From NCBI GenBank assembly GCA_965279065.1, contig OZ257134.1, positions 2,046,001 to 2,110,000 on the forward strand: a stretch of DNA of 64,000 bases. Reading direction: 5' to 3'. The notes under the pieces are model-generated. The model searched no databases. It was not told the DNA's origin and was given only the letters and a program-made list of their open reading frames with translations. Numbering within the stretch: the first letter of the stretch is position 1; the number at the start of each line of letters is the position of its first letter. Both the position numbers and the translations under genes were made by a program. Origin of the DNA: JAKAXS01 sp965279065 (GTDB lineage: Bacteria; Pseudomonadota; Alphaproteobacteria; Rhizobiales; Hyphomicrobiaceae). Shown here piece by piece: positions 26,669-35,469 of this stretch.

Positions 26669-27622
26669 ATGACATCATTGGCCAAGAAGCAGAAATCGGG
26701 CTTCCCGCACCGCCATCTTCTCTCGTGTGAGAAGCTCACGGTGCAAGAGATCAATTGCATCCTCGATCTGGCCGACAAGGCCGCCGATCAGAACCGCAAA
26801 CCCGACAAGCGCCGCAACGTGCTCGCCGGCCGCACTCTTATAAATCTGTTCTACGAATCTTCCACCCGAACGCAAAGCTCGTTCGAGTTGGCAGCCAAGC
26901 GCCTTGGCGCCGACGTCATGAACATGAACGTCGCCACCTCGTCCGTCACCAAGGGCGAGACGCTCGTCGACACGGCGATGACCCTCAACGCCATGCGCCC
27001 CGACATCATCGTCGTGCGCCATCACGCCGCCGGCGCCGTCGAGCTGCTGTCTCAGAAGGTCGACTGCAGCGTCGTCAATGCCGGCGACGGCGCCCACCAG
27101 CACCCGACGCAAGCCCTGCTCGATGCCCTGACCATCCGCCGCGCCAAGGGCCGCATCGAAGGCCTGACGGTCGCGATCTGCGGTGACATCCTCCACTCGC
27201 GCGTTGCCCGCTCCAACATCGACGTGCTGAACACGCTCGGCGCACAGGTTCGCATCATCGCACCATCCACCCTGCTGCCGACGGCAGCAAGCAGGCTCGG
27301 CGCGGACGTCTTCACCGACATGTGGAAGGGCTTGGCCGGCGTCGACGTCGTCATGATGCTGCGCCTGCAGCGCGAGCGCATGCAAGGCTCGTACGTGCCG
27401 TCGAGCCGCGAGTTCTACCATTTCTTCGGGCTGGATCACGAGAAGCTGGCGCTCGCCAAGCCCGACGCCCTGATCATGCATCCGGGCCCGATGAACCGCG
27501 GCGTCGAGATCGCCTCGACGATCGCCGACCACTCCCGTTCCGTCATTCGCGAGCAGGTCGAAATGGGCGTTGCGGTGCGCATGGCCGTGCTCGAAGCCGT
27601 CGCCACGCAGTTGCCAGGTTGA
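26669..27622 (+). CDS. pyrB: Aspartate carbamoyltransferase catalytic chain
   Basis: A 317-residue enzyme. FYESSTRTQSSFE (61-73) holds the carbamoyl-phosphate loop STRT (65-68); Lys95 lies in the mobile loop SVTKGETL; HPTQALLD (145-152) and MHPGPMNRG complete the site. It makes carbamoyl aspartate in pyrimidine synthesis. ATG 26669 gives the usual length. pyrC' follows 7 bp later; in many bacteria the two proteins form one complex. Confidence 0.95.
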   Translation: MTSLAKKQKSGFPHRHLLSCEKLTVQEINCILDLADKAADQNRKPDKRRNVLAGRTLINLFYESSTRTQSSFELAAKRLGADVMNMNVATSSVTKGETLVDTAMTLNAMRPDIIVVRHHAAGAVELLSQKVDCSVVNAGDGAHQHPTQALLDALTIRRAKGRIEGLTVAICGDILHSRVARSNIDVLNTLGAQVRIIAPSTLLPTAASRLGADVFTDMWKGLAGVDVVMMLRLQRERMQGSYVPSSREFYHFFGLDHEKLALAKPDALIMHPGPMNRGVEIASTIADHSRSVIREQVEMGVAVRMAVLEAVATQLPG

Positions 27623-27629
27623 ACCGCTG

Positions 27630-28937
27630 ATGACCAAGCCGTCCACCGTCTTCCTGAACGCCCGCCTGATCGACCCGGAAACGGAACGCGACGAGCCCGG
27701 TGGCGTCCTAGTCAAGAACGGGATCATCGCCGACCTCGGCCCCCATCTTCGCCGCAACGCCCCCGAAGGCGCCGAAGTCGTCGACTGCAAGGGCCACGTT
27801 GTGTGCCCGGGGATCGTCGATGCCCAGGTCTTCACCGGCGAGCCGGGCGCCGAACACCGCGAGACTCTCAAGACGGCCAGCCAATCGGCCGCGGCCGGCG
27901 GCGTCACCACCATCATCGTCATGCCCGACACGCAGCCGGTGATCGACCAGGTCGCCCTCGTCGACTTCATCTCGCGCCGCGCCCGCGACAACGCGCTGGT
28001 TCACGTGTACACGATGGCCGCCATGACGCGCGGCCTCGAAGGCGAGGAGATGACCGAGATCGGCCTCCTCAAGCGCGCCGGCGCCATCGCCTTTTCCAAT
28101 GGCAAGTCGAGCATCACCAACACCCGCGTGATGCGTAACGTGCTGAATTACTCCAAGGACTTCGGCGCCCTTATCGTCCACCACACCGAAGATCCCTATC
28201 TCAGCGGCAGCGGAGTCATGAACTCCGGAGAAGTCGCCACGCGGCTCGGTTTGCCGGGTGTCTCCAAGGTGGCCGAAACCATCGTGCTGGAACGCGATGT
28301 CCGCCTCGTCGAGATGACCGGCGCCCGCTATCACGCCGCCACCATTACCTGCGAGGAAAGCCTCGACGTCGTACGTAAGGCCAAAGCCCGCGGCCTCCAG
28401 GTCACGTGCGGTGTCTCGATCAACCATCTGACGTTGAACGAAATCGACATCGGCTCCTACCGCACCTTCCTCAAGGTCCGCCCGCCCCTGCGCCACGAAA
28501 ACGACCGTCAGGCCATGGTGCGCGGCATAGCGGCGGGCGAGATCGATGTTATCGTCTCCAGCCACGACCCGCAGGACGTCGACGTGAAGCGCCGTCCCTT
28601 TAGCGAAGCGGCCGACGGGGCCGTCGGCTTGGAAACGCTGGTTCCTGCCGCTCTGCGGCTGCACCATTCCGGCGATTTGACGCTGATCGACTTGCTGAAG
28701 CCGATGACCATCAATCCGGCGAAGCTGTTCGGCCTGCCGACCGGCCGCCTGTCCAAGGGCGCCCCCGCAGATCTTATCGTCGTCGACCTTGGCGAACCCT
28801 GGGTCGTCAACAAGGATTTGCTGCGCTCCCGCTCCAAAAATTCGGCCTTCGACGAAAGCAAGATGCAGGGCCGCGTCCTGCGCACCCTGGTTGCGGGCCA
28901 AACCGTCTATCAGTACGCTGGCGTCGAACGCACTTGA
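27630..28937 (+). CDS. pyrC: PyrC'-type dihydroorotase-like protein (probably inactive)
   Basis: A 435-residue amidohydrolase-fold protein with the class I dihydroorotase layout (TTIIVMPDTQPVID; GVSINHLTLNE; SSHDPQDVDVKRRPF; ADGAVGLETLVPAAL). The metal-binding DxHxHLREPG motif is replaced by DAQVFTGEPG (64-73), so both histidine ligands are missing (Gln66, Phe68). Such pseudo-dihydroorotases accompany PyrB in several bacteria as structural partners, and another gene then supplies the activity. It is commonly annotated as plain dihydroorotase. Confidence 0.88.
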   Translation: MTKPSTVFLNARLIDPETERDEPGGVLVKNGIIADLGPHLRRNAPEGAEVVDCKGHVVCPGIVDAQVFTGEPGAEHRETLKTASQSAAAGGVTTIIVMPDTQPVIDQVALVDFISRRARDNALVHVYTMAAMTRGLEGEEMTEIGLLKRAGAIAFSNGKSSITNTRVMRNVLNYSKDFGALIVHHTEDPYLSGSGVMNSGEVATRLGLPGVSKVAETIVLERDVRLVEMTGARYHAATITCEESLDVVRKAKARGLQVTCGVSINHLTLNEIDIGSYRTFLKVRPPLRHENDRQAMVRGIAAGEIDVIVSSHDPQDVDVKRRPFSEAADGAVGLETLVPAALRLHHSGDLTLIDLLKPMTINPAKLFGLPTGRLSKGAPADLIVVDLGEPWVVNKDLLRSRSKNSAFDESKMQGRVLRTLVAGQTVYQYAGVERT

Positions 28938-28952
28938 GCGCAGGCCCCACGC

Positions 28953-29573
28953 ATGGACGTCCTGACATCACCCGCCGCCCTCCTTGCCGCAGCCTTCGGC
29001 TACCTGCTCGGCTCGATCCCGTTTGGCCTGATCTTGACGCGCATGGCCGGCCTGGGCGACGTGCGCAAGATCGGTTCCGGCAACATCGGCGCGACGAACG
29101 TGCTCCGCACAGGAAACAAGGGACTTGCGGCGTTGACGCTGGTGCTCGACGCGTTGAAGGGCACCGCAGCGGTCCTCATTGCCCACCACCTCGGCGGCTT
29201 CCATGGCATCGCCATCCTGGCGGGGCTTCTTGCAGGCCTGGGCGCCTTCCTTGGCCACCTGTTTCCCGTGTGGCTGAACTTCCGCGGCGGCAAAGGCGTC
29301 GCAACCTATATCGGTGTCGTGCTCGGTCTCGTCTGGCCAGCGGCACTGGTCTTCTGCGCAATCTGGATCGGCGTCGCATTTCTGACGCGCTATTCGTCAC
29401 TTTCTGCTCTGTTCGCCAGCATCGTCACGCCGGCGATCCTCCTGCTCGTCTTCGATGACCGGCCCGCGGCGCTGGTGGCAGCAATCATGACCGTCCTTCT
29501 GCTGTGGAAGCACCGCAGCAACATCGGCAGATTGATGCGCGGCGAGGAGCCCAAGATCGGTGCGGCAGCATAG
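28953..29573 (+). CDS. plsY: Glycerol-3-phosphate acyltransferase PlsY
   Basis: A 206-residue membrane enzyme with five helices and the three conserved loops: GSIPFGLIL, GSGNIGATNVLRTGNKG (loop 1), HLFPVWLNFRGGKGVAT (loop 2) and KHRSNIGRLMRGEEPKIG (C-terminal). It acylates glycerol-3-phosphate from acyl phosphate, the first step of phospholipid synthesis. Overlaps dprA by 14 bp, indicating one transcript. Confidence 0.95.
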   Translation: MDVLTSPAALLAAAFGYLLGSIPFGLILTRMAGLGDVRKIGSGNIGATNVLRTGNKGLAALTLVLDALKGTAAVLIAHHLGGFHGIAILAGLLAGLGAFLGHLFPVWLNFRGGKGVATYIGVVLGLVWPAALVFCAIWIGVAFLTRYSSLSALFASIVTPAILLLVFDDRPAALVAAIMTVLLLWKHRSNIGRLMRGEEPKIGAAA

Positions 29574-30732
29574 CGAACATCCCGACGACACCACCCTGTT
29601 TACGGCGGCGCCCTTGCCCGTTGCGGTGCTCGACGAGCCCGAGCGGCTGGCCTGCCTGCGTCTGATCCGATCCGGCAACGTCGGTCCGGTCACCTTTCGC
29701 GAATTGATCAACCAATTCGGCGGCGCCCAGCGCGCCCTCGATGCACTGCCGGAACTGACGCGCCGCGCCGGTGGCCCTGCCCACCGCATCTGCCCCAAGG
29801 CCGACGCCGAGAAAGAGCTGGCAGCCGCCGATAAGATTGGCGCCAGACCGATCTTCACGATCGAACCCGGCTATCCGGCGATCCTCGCTGCGACCGGCGT
29901 GCCGCCACCGCTTCTCTACGTCAAGGGCAACGACGAACTCTTGCAGAAGCCGACAGTCGCCATCGTCGGTTCGCGCCAAGCTTCAGCGGCGGGACACAAG
30001 TTAGCGCGGCAGTTCGCGGCCGAGCTTGGCCGGGCCGGCTACGTCATCGCCTCCGGCCTGGCCCGTGGGATAGATGGTGCCGCGCATGAGGCAGCCCTGC
30101 TCACCGGCACCGTCGCTGTCGTAGCCGGCGGCATCGACATCATCTATCCCCCTGAGCACGCCGATTTGACGCAGCGCATTGCCGAGACGGGCTGCATCAT
30201 CTCCGAAATGCCCCCCGGCTTCGTGCCGCGGGCCCAAGAATTTCCGCGCCGCAATCGCATCATCGCCGGCGTATCGCTCGGCGTGCTGGTGGTGGAGGCC
30301 GCCCGCCGCTCCGGAACGCTGGTGACCGCCCGCCTCGCCGCCGAGCAAGGTCGCGAAGTCTTTGCCATCCCCGGCCACCCACTCGACCCGCGCGCGGAAG
30401 GCACAAATCAGCTCCTGAAATCGGGCGCCATCTTCGTCACCGAGCCGGAGGACATCATTGTCGCCTTGCGACCCATGATGCCGCCGGCACCCGGACGCCT
30501 CGAGGTCCGAGAGCCACCAGTTACGTCGCTTGTGCACGACGAGCCCGAACCCAGCCAATCCGATAGGCAACGTGTTCTGATAGCGCTTGGCCCGCACCCG
30601 ACGGATATCGACGAAATCGGCCGCGCAGCCGGTCTGTCGGCACGCGCCGTTCGTCTGGTGCTGGTGGAACTGGACCTTGCCGGCCGGGTCGAACGCCACG
30701 GCCAGCATCTCGTCTCGTTGCGGATCGCCTGA
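29560..30732 (+). CDS. dprA: DNA-processing protein DprA (Smf)
   Basis: A 390-residue protein. An N-terminal helical region (LRLIRSGNVGPVTFRELINQFGG) precedes the Rossmann-like domain with VAIVGSRQAS, ASGLARGIDGAAH, PPEHADL and PRRNRIIAGVSLG. A C-terminal winged helix (TDIDEIGRAAGLSARAVRLVLVELDLAGRVERHG) ends it. DprA loads RecA on incoming single-stranded DNA in natural transformation but is widely kept in non-competent bacteria. Placement after pyrC'-plsY is typical for this group. Confidence 0.95.
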   Translation: MRQHSEHPDDTTLFTAAPLPVAVLDEPERLACLRLIRSGNVGPVTFRELINQFGGAQRALDALPELTRRAGGPAHRICPKADAEKELAAADKIGARPIFTIEPGYPAILAATGVPPPLLYVKGNDELLQKPTVAIVGSRQASAAGHKLARQFAAELGRAGYVIASGLARGIDGAAHEAALLTGTVAVVAGGIDIIYPPEHADLTQRIAETGCIISEMPPGFVPRAQEFPRRNRIIAGVSLGVLVVEAARRSGTLVTARLAAEQGREVFAIPGHPLDPRAEGTNQLLKSGAIFVTEPEDIIVALRPMMPPAPGRLEVREPPVTSLVHDEPEPSQSDRQRVLIALGPHPTDIDEIGRAAGLSARAVRLVLVELDLAGRVERHGQHLVSLRIA

Positions 30733-30777
30733 AGTGTGAAGCGGTTTTCCGCAATGAAGACGATAGGCGGAAAGACT

Positions 30778-30957
30778 CTAGCGCAAGCTTTCGAGGCGCT
30801 TGGCCTCCTGCAGCGCCGCAGCCAAATGCCGGCTCACCGTCGGATAGTCGACAGCAGCCATGCTTTGCAGTTGCTGGATCATGTCGACAAGATACTCCAG
30901 CCGCTGCTGCGGATCGCCGAAGTGATGGTCGGACGGGCGTGGAACGGTCAGCGCCAT
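30778..30957 (-). CDS. 59-residue helical protein of unknown function
   Basis: A short frame translated by hand: MALTVPRPSDHHFGDPQQ, then an amphipathic helical run (RLEYLVDMIQQLQSMAA, then VSRHLAAALQEAKRLESLR) to a stop. Composition and codon use are protein-like and the helix pattern suggests dimerisation or a partner. It lies antisense-side between dprA and groES, with its start facing the groES promoter. No family recognised. Confidence 0.5.
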   Translation of the reverse strand: MALTVPRPSDHHFGDPQQRLEYLVDMIQQLQSMAAVDYPTVSRHLAAALQEAKRLESLR

Positions 30958-31049
30958 GGTGATGATTTCGATAAATCCTTTAGATTGTATATCTCTATAT
31001 CACACTTCTTTAAGTTGCAAATTGGTCAGAGGCTCTTGCCTGGGAATTC

Positions 31050-31079
31050 TTGACGCCACAGGCGCTGGCGCGGTACATC
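31050..31079 (+). promoter_or_regulatory. Candidate groESL promoter
   Basis: TTGACG (31050-31055) and TACATC (31074-31079) are separated by 18 bp, 8 bp before the CIRCE operator. A heat-shock sigma promoter in the same place is also possible. Confidence 0.4.
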
Positions 31080-31086
31080 CGCCTTT

Positions 31087-31113
31087 CTGGCACTCCCCAA
31101 TTTCGAGTGCCAG
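31087..31113. promoter_or_regulatory. CIRCE operator (HrcA site)
   Basis: CTGGCACTC and GAGTGCCAG, perfect 9-bp inverted arms with a 9-bp spacer, match the CIRCE pattern (GCACTC-N9-GAGTGC core) bound by the repressor HrcA. It lies 60 bp before groES and should repress groESL at normal temperature. Confidence 0.93.
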
Positions 31114-31172
31114 CCAGCGCCGCATCGACAGCGCGATCCTCAGCCTCGAACAACAAGCGAGACCGTCACGTC

Positions 31173-31463
31173 ATGAAATTCCGTCCCCTGCACGACCGCA
31201 TCGTCGTCAAGCGCGTCGCCAACGAGACCAAGACCGCCGGTGGTATCATTATCCCCGACACCGCCGCCGAGAAGCCCCAGCAAGGCGAAGTCGTCGCCGC
31301 CGGTCCCGGCGCCCGCGATGAAGCCGGCAAGCTCGTGCCGCTCGACGTCAAGAAGGGCGACAAGGTTCTGTTCGGCAAATGGTCCGGCACCGAAGTGAAG
31401 ATCGACGGCGATGATCTCCTCATCATGAAGGAGAGCGACATCATGGGCGTGCTCGAGAAGTAG
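31173..31463 (+). CDS. groES: Co-chaperonin GroES
   Basis: A 96-residue protein: MKFRPLHDRIVVKRVANETKTAGGIIIPDTA holds the mobile loop that contacts GroEL, and GDKVLFGKWSGTEVKIDGDDLLIMKESDIMGVL is the standard C-terminal half. It caps the GroEL cylinder during ATP-driven folding. Start ATG 31173, downstream of CIRCE and 100 bp before groEL. Confidence 0.97.
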   Translation: MKFRPLHDRIVVKRVANETKTAGGIIIPDTAAEKPQQGEVVAAGPGARDEAGKLVPLDVKKGDKVLFGKWSGTEVKIDGDDLLIMKESDIMGVLEK

Positions 31464-31563
31464 ACCCGTCCGCCTCAGACAATTTCCCACACGACATCAG
31501 GTCCAGCCGCGTGCTGGGCGCCCGGACGAACCCGGGCACGACAATCAAAAGGAGTACTGCAGC

Positions 31564-33207
31564 ATGGCTGCCAAAGACGTCCGTTTTTCTGCTGATGCCC
31601 GCGAGAGGATGCTGCGCGGCGTCGACATCCTCGCCAACGCCGTGAAGGTCACGCTTGGTCCCAAGGGCCGCAACGTCGTGATCGAGAAGAGCTTCGGCGC
31701 ACCCCGTACCACCAAGGACGGCGTGACAGTGGCCAAGGAAATCGAACTCGAAGACAAGTTCGAAAACATGGGCGCACAGATGGTGCGCGAAGTTGCCTCC
31801 AAGACCAACGACATCGCCGGTGACGGCACCACGACCGCGACGGTCCTCGCCCAGGCTATCGTGCGCGAGGGCCTGAAATCGGTCGCTGCCGGCATGAACC
31901 CGATGGATTTGCGCCGCGGCATCGACAAAGCCGTCGCCCAGGTCGTCACCGAAATCGCCAAGAAGGCAAAAAAGGTGAAGAACTCGGGTGAAATCGCCCA
32001 GGTCGGTACCATCTCCGCCAACGGCGAGAAGGCCATTGGCGATATGATCGCCGAAGCCATGCAGAAGGTTGGCAACGAGGGCGTCATCACCGTCGAAGAA
32101 GCCAAGGGCCTCGAAAGCGAGCTCGAAGTCGTCGAAGGTATGCAGTTCGACCGCGGGTATCTCTCGCCGTACTTCATCACCAACGCCGACAAGATGGTCG
32201 CTGAACTCGACGACCCCTACATCCTCATCCACGAAAAGAAGCTGTCGAGCCTGCAGGCCCTGCTGCCGGTGCTCGAAGCGGTCGTTCAGTCGAGCAGGCC
32301 GCTTCTGATCATTGCCGAAGAAGTCGAGGGCGAGGCGCTGGCTACGCTCGTCGTCAATAAGCTGCGCGGCGGCCTGAAGATTGCTGCCGTCAAGGCTCCT
32401 GGCTTCGGCGACCGCCGCAAGGCCATGCTGGAGGACATCGCCGTTCTGACCGGCGGCCAGACCATCTCCGAAGATCTCGGCATCAAGCTCGAGAATGTCA
32501 CGCTCGACATGCTCGGCCGCGCCAAGCGAGTCTCGATCACCAAGGAAGACACCACGATTGTCGACGGCACGGGCAAGAAGAAAGACATCGAAGCCCGCGT
32601 CGGCCAGATCAAGGCGCAGATCGAGGAGACCACCTCGGACTACGACAAGGAGAAGCTACAGGAGCGTCTTGCCAAGCTCGCCGGTGGCGTGGCCGTCATC
32701 AAGGTCGGCGGCGCCACTGAAGTCGAAGTCAAGGAGCGCAAGGATCGCGTCGACGATGCTCTAAACGCAACCCGTGCGGCCGTTGAAGAAGGCGTTGTCC
32801 CCGGCGGCGGCGTCATGCTGCTGAAGGCCTCGCAAGCCATCAACGTCAAGGGCGACAATGCCGACCAGGACGCCGGCATCGCCATCGTCAAGAAGGCATT
32901 GCAGTCTCCGATCCGCCAGATCGCCGAAAACGCCGGCGTTGAAGGCTCGCTGGTCGTCGGCAAGGTGCTGGAAACCAAAGGCGCCGATTTCGGCTACGAC
33001 GCGCAGAAGGGCGAATACGGCGACATGATCGAAAAGGGCATCATCGACCCTGCCAAGGTCGTACGTACCGCCCTGCAGGACGCCGCCTCGATCGCCGGCC
33101 TGATGATCACCACGGAAGCCGCGATCGCCGACGCCCCCAAGAACGACGACGGCCATGGCCACAGCCACGGCGGCGGTGGAATGGGCGGCATGGGCGGCAT
33201 GATGTAA
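31564..33207 (+). CDS. groEL: Chaperonin GroEL
   Basis: A 547-residue chaperonin. VTLGPKGRNVV and GDGTTTATVLAQAI form the ATP site; the GVVPGGGVMLL motif and the Gly/Met-rich tail ending GGMGGMGGMM are typical, with an unusual His/Gly stretch (GHGHSHGGGG) just before the tail. An AAGGAG ribosome site precedes ATG 31564. In the groESL operon under CIRCE control. Confidence 0.98.
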   Translation: MAAKDVRFSADARERMLRGVDILANAVKVTLGPKGRNVVIEKSFGAPRTTKDGVTVAKEIELEDKFENMGAQMVREVASKTNDIAGDGTTTATVLAQAIVREGLKSVAAGMNPMDLRRGIDKAVAQVVTEIAKKAKKVKNSGEIAQVGTISANGEKAIGDMIAEAMQKVGNEGVITVEEAKGLESELEVVEGMQFDRGYLSPYFITNADKMVAELDDPYILIHEKKLSSLQALLPVLEAVVQSSRPLLIIAEEVEGEALATLVVNKLRGGLKIAAVKAPGFGDRRKAMLEDIAVLTGGQTISEDLGIKLENVTLDMLGRAKRVSITKEDTTIVDGTGKKKDIEARVGQIKAQIEETTSDYDKEKLQERLAKLAGGVAVIKVGGATEVEVKERKDRVDDALNATRAAVEEGVVPGGGVMLLKASQAINVKGDNADQDAGIAIVKKALQSPIRQIAENAGVEGSLVVGKVLETKGADFGYDAQKGEYGDMIEKGIIDPAKVVRTALQDAASIAGLMITTEAAIADAPKNDDGHGHSHGGGGMGGMGGMM

Positions 33208-33234
33208 GTCACGCCCTCAGTCAGCAAATCACAA

Positions 33235-33264
33235 GGCGTCGGCAGTAACCTGCCGGCGCCTTTT
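33235..33264 (+). terminator. groESL terminator
   Basis: An 11-bp stem (33235-33245 with 33250-33260, one G-U pair), 4-nt loop and TTTT, 28 bp after the groEL stop. Confidence 0.85.
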
Positions 33265-33281
33265 GCGTTTGGCGATCCCTC

Positions 33282-33602
33282 TTACGCCCGCAAAAATGCG
33301 AGCCGTTTGTCGCCGGATTGCAGCACGACAGGCTCACTTTCGAACCGGACTCCAAGCGTGTCATTGTGGCGTCGGACGACGGCCACGTCGCAAAACGTGC
33401 GTTTTGCGGAATAGAACAGTCCGAAGCGATCCGGCACCTTGTCGTGCACAAGCAGCAGCGCGCCGGTGCTCGAAATATCCAGGATGATGCACGAATAGAT
33501 TTTGCCGGTTTCCTCGACAACGACGCGGCCGACCTTCCGCACCTTGTTGCGCGCGTCGACACGGCGATCGTCGCGCGACCCGTTAGAGTCGAACCTTCTC
33601 AT
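33282..33602 (-). CDS. PilZ-domain protein
   Basis: A 106-residue stand-alone PilZ domain. The c-di-GMP pattern RxxxR is met by RRVDAR and the second motif by LDISSTGALL (D/NxSxxG). Such proteins act as cyclic-di-GMP effectors on motility or polysaccharide output. Start 33602 leaves a short N-terminus before the Arg motif; an earlier ATG at 33629 is possible. Confidence 0.75.
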   Translation of the reverse strand: MRRFDSNGSRDDRRVDARNKVRKVGRVVVEETGKIYSCIILDISSTGALLLVHDKVPDRFGLFYSAKRTFCDVAVVRRHNDTLGVRFESEPVVLQSGDKRLAFLRA

Positions 33603-33735
33603 TGCACCTCTTCCATTCGCTGGATGCACTCCGGCGCAGACGGGAGTTCATGACCGCAACGCTAGCGCGCTGCGGTTGCCGGTCAGTAAACGCCGGCAAC
33701 CCATGGCTGAGATGAGCAAAGATGTCGCGGCGAGA

Positions 33736-35319
33736 CTATTGACCGGCGTCCGGCGCGACGTAGCGCGGAAAGACTCCCGCAGGCGGAGGAATTGGCGTGC
33801 CGGCCGCAAGGCGATGCGCGGCACCGAGTGACGCGAACGTCCTGCCATCAGCGGTGACACCCAGCGCATCGAGCAGCTTGTCCGCGGACGCCGGCATGAC
33901 CGGTGCAGCAAGGATCGCCACCTGTCGCACGACCTCTGCCGTCACGTACAGGATCGTCCCCATGCGCTGCGGATCAGTCTTCTTCTTCGCCCACGGTTCC
34001 TCGCCGGCGAAGTACCGGTTCGCTTCGCCGACGACGGCCCAGACCGCGTCGAGGTATCGCGTGATCGCCTGCCGGTCCATGGCCTCGCGGGCCTTTGCCA
34101 GCATGCCGTCGGCCGCCGCGAGAATGGCCTCATCGGCCGCCGTCAGCGCACCTGGTTCTGGCAGTTTACCGTCGCAGTTCTTCGATACCATCGACAGCGA
34201 ACGCTGTGCCAGGTTTCCGAGATCGTTGGCGAGATCCGCATTGATGCGGTTGGCGATCGCCTCGGGGCTGTAGTTGCCGTCCTGCCCGAACGAGACCTCG
34301 CGCAGAAAGAAATACCGAAGCTGGTCGAGCCCATATGCCTGCACCAGGTCGAATGGATCGACGACATTGCCGACCGACTTCGACATCTTCTCACCGCGGC
34401 TCAGCACGAAACCGTGGCTAAAGATGCGCTTAGGCAGTGGCAGCCCGGCCGACATCAGGAAAGCCGGCCAGTAGACCGCATGAAAGCGCGTGATGTCCTT
34501 GCCGATGACGTGGACGTCGGCGGGCCAGAAGCCCCAGCGCGGCGACGTCTCGTCGGGAAAGCCAACGCCTGTGATGTAGTTCGTCAGCGCGTCGACCCAC
34601 ACGTACATCACATGCTGAGAACCGTTTGCCCCGCCGTTCCCCGCTTCGCTCGATCGCGGCACGGGGATGCCCCAATCCAGCGTCGTGCGCGAGATCGACA
34701 GATCCTCCAGCCCGCCTTTGACGAAGCTGACAACTTCGTTGCGCCGTTCGGGCGGCAGGATGAAATCGGGGTTGGCCTCATAGTGGGCCAGCAGCTTGTC
34801 CTGGTACGACGACAGCCGGAAGAAGTAGGTTTCTTCTTCCGTCCACTCGACCGGCGTTCCCTGCGGCCCGCGACGCACACCGTCCTCGCCGACGGTCGTC
34901 TCGGTCTCGTTGTAAAAGGCCTCGTCGCGAACGGAGTACCAGCCGGCATAGGCCTTGAGGAAAATATCCCCGTTGGCCTCCATGCGCCGCCAGATCTCTT
35001 CCGAGGCGGCGTAGTGACGTGGCTCCGTCGTGCGAATGAAGTCGTCGTTGGACAATCCCAACGTCGCGGCCATCTCGCGAAACCGCGCTGAGTTCTTGTC
35101 GGCAAGCGCCCGCGGACTGACGTTCAGCTTCGTCGCCGTCTGGCGCATCTTGAGGCCATGTTCGTCGGTGCCGGTGAGAAAGAACACGTCCTTGCCGTCG
35201 GCACGTTCGAAGCGGGCGATGACGTCGGTCGCAATCGCCTCATAAGCGTGGCCGATGTGCGGCTCGCCGTTGGGATAGGAGATCGCCGTGGTAATGTAGA
35301 ACTTCTGCTGTCCGCTCAT
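33736..35319 (-). CDS. metG: Methionyl-tRNA synthetase
   Basis: A 527-residue class I synthetase. The HIGH signature is at 21-24 (PHIGHAYE) and KMSKS at about 308 (RGEKMSKSVGN). The four-Cys zinc knuckle of the E. coli type is absent, as usual for the short alphaproteobacterial enzyme. It charges tRNA-Met. An alternative start two codons upstream (35325) is equally plausible. Lies at the end of the tmk-holB-metG block. Confidence 0.96.
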   Translation of the reverse strand: MSGQQKFYITTAISYPNGEPHIGHAYEAIATDVIARFERADGKDVFFLTGTDEHGLKMRQTATKLNVSPRALADKNSARFREMAATLGLSNDDFIRTTEPRHYAASEEIWRRMEANGDIFLKAYAGWYSVRDEAFYNETETTVGEDGVRRGPQGTPVEWTEEETYFFRLSSYQDKLLAHYEANPDFILPPERRNEVVSFVKGGLEDLSISRTTLDWGIPVPRSSEAGNGGANGSQHVMYVWVDALTNYITGVGFPDETSPRWGFWPADVHVIGKDITRFHAVYWPAFLMSAGLPLPKRIFSHGFVLSRGEKMSKSVGNVVDPFDLVQAYGLDQLRYFFLREVSFGQDGNYSPEAIANRINADLANDLGNLAQRSLSMVSKNCDGKLPEPGALTAADEAILAAADGMLAKAREAMDRQAITRYLDAVWAVVGEANRYFAGEEPWAKKKTDPQRMGTILYVTAEVVRQVAILAAPVMPASADKLLDALGVTADGRTFASLGAAHRLAAGTPIPPPAGVFPRYVAPDAGQ

Positions 35320-35469
35320 GGACACATGACCTTCATTGTGAAAATTGAGAACGTGCGGGTTCAGGCGGTGCGGGCACTGTCGCCACGCGCCTCACATTCG
35401 CGAGGCCGGCTTCGGCAATGGCGTGAACCGGGTCATGGGTCGGGCAGCCTTATGATTTTGCGGCGCCGT

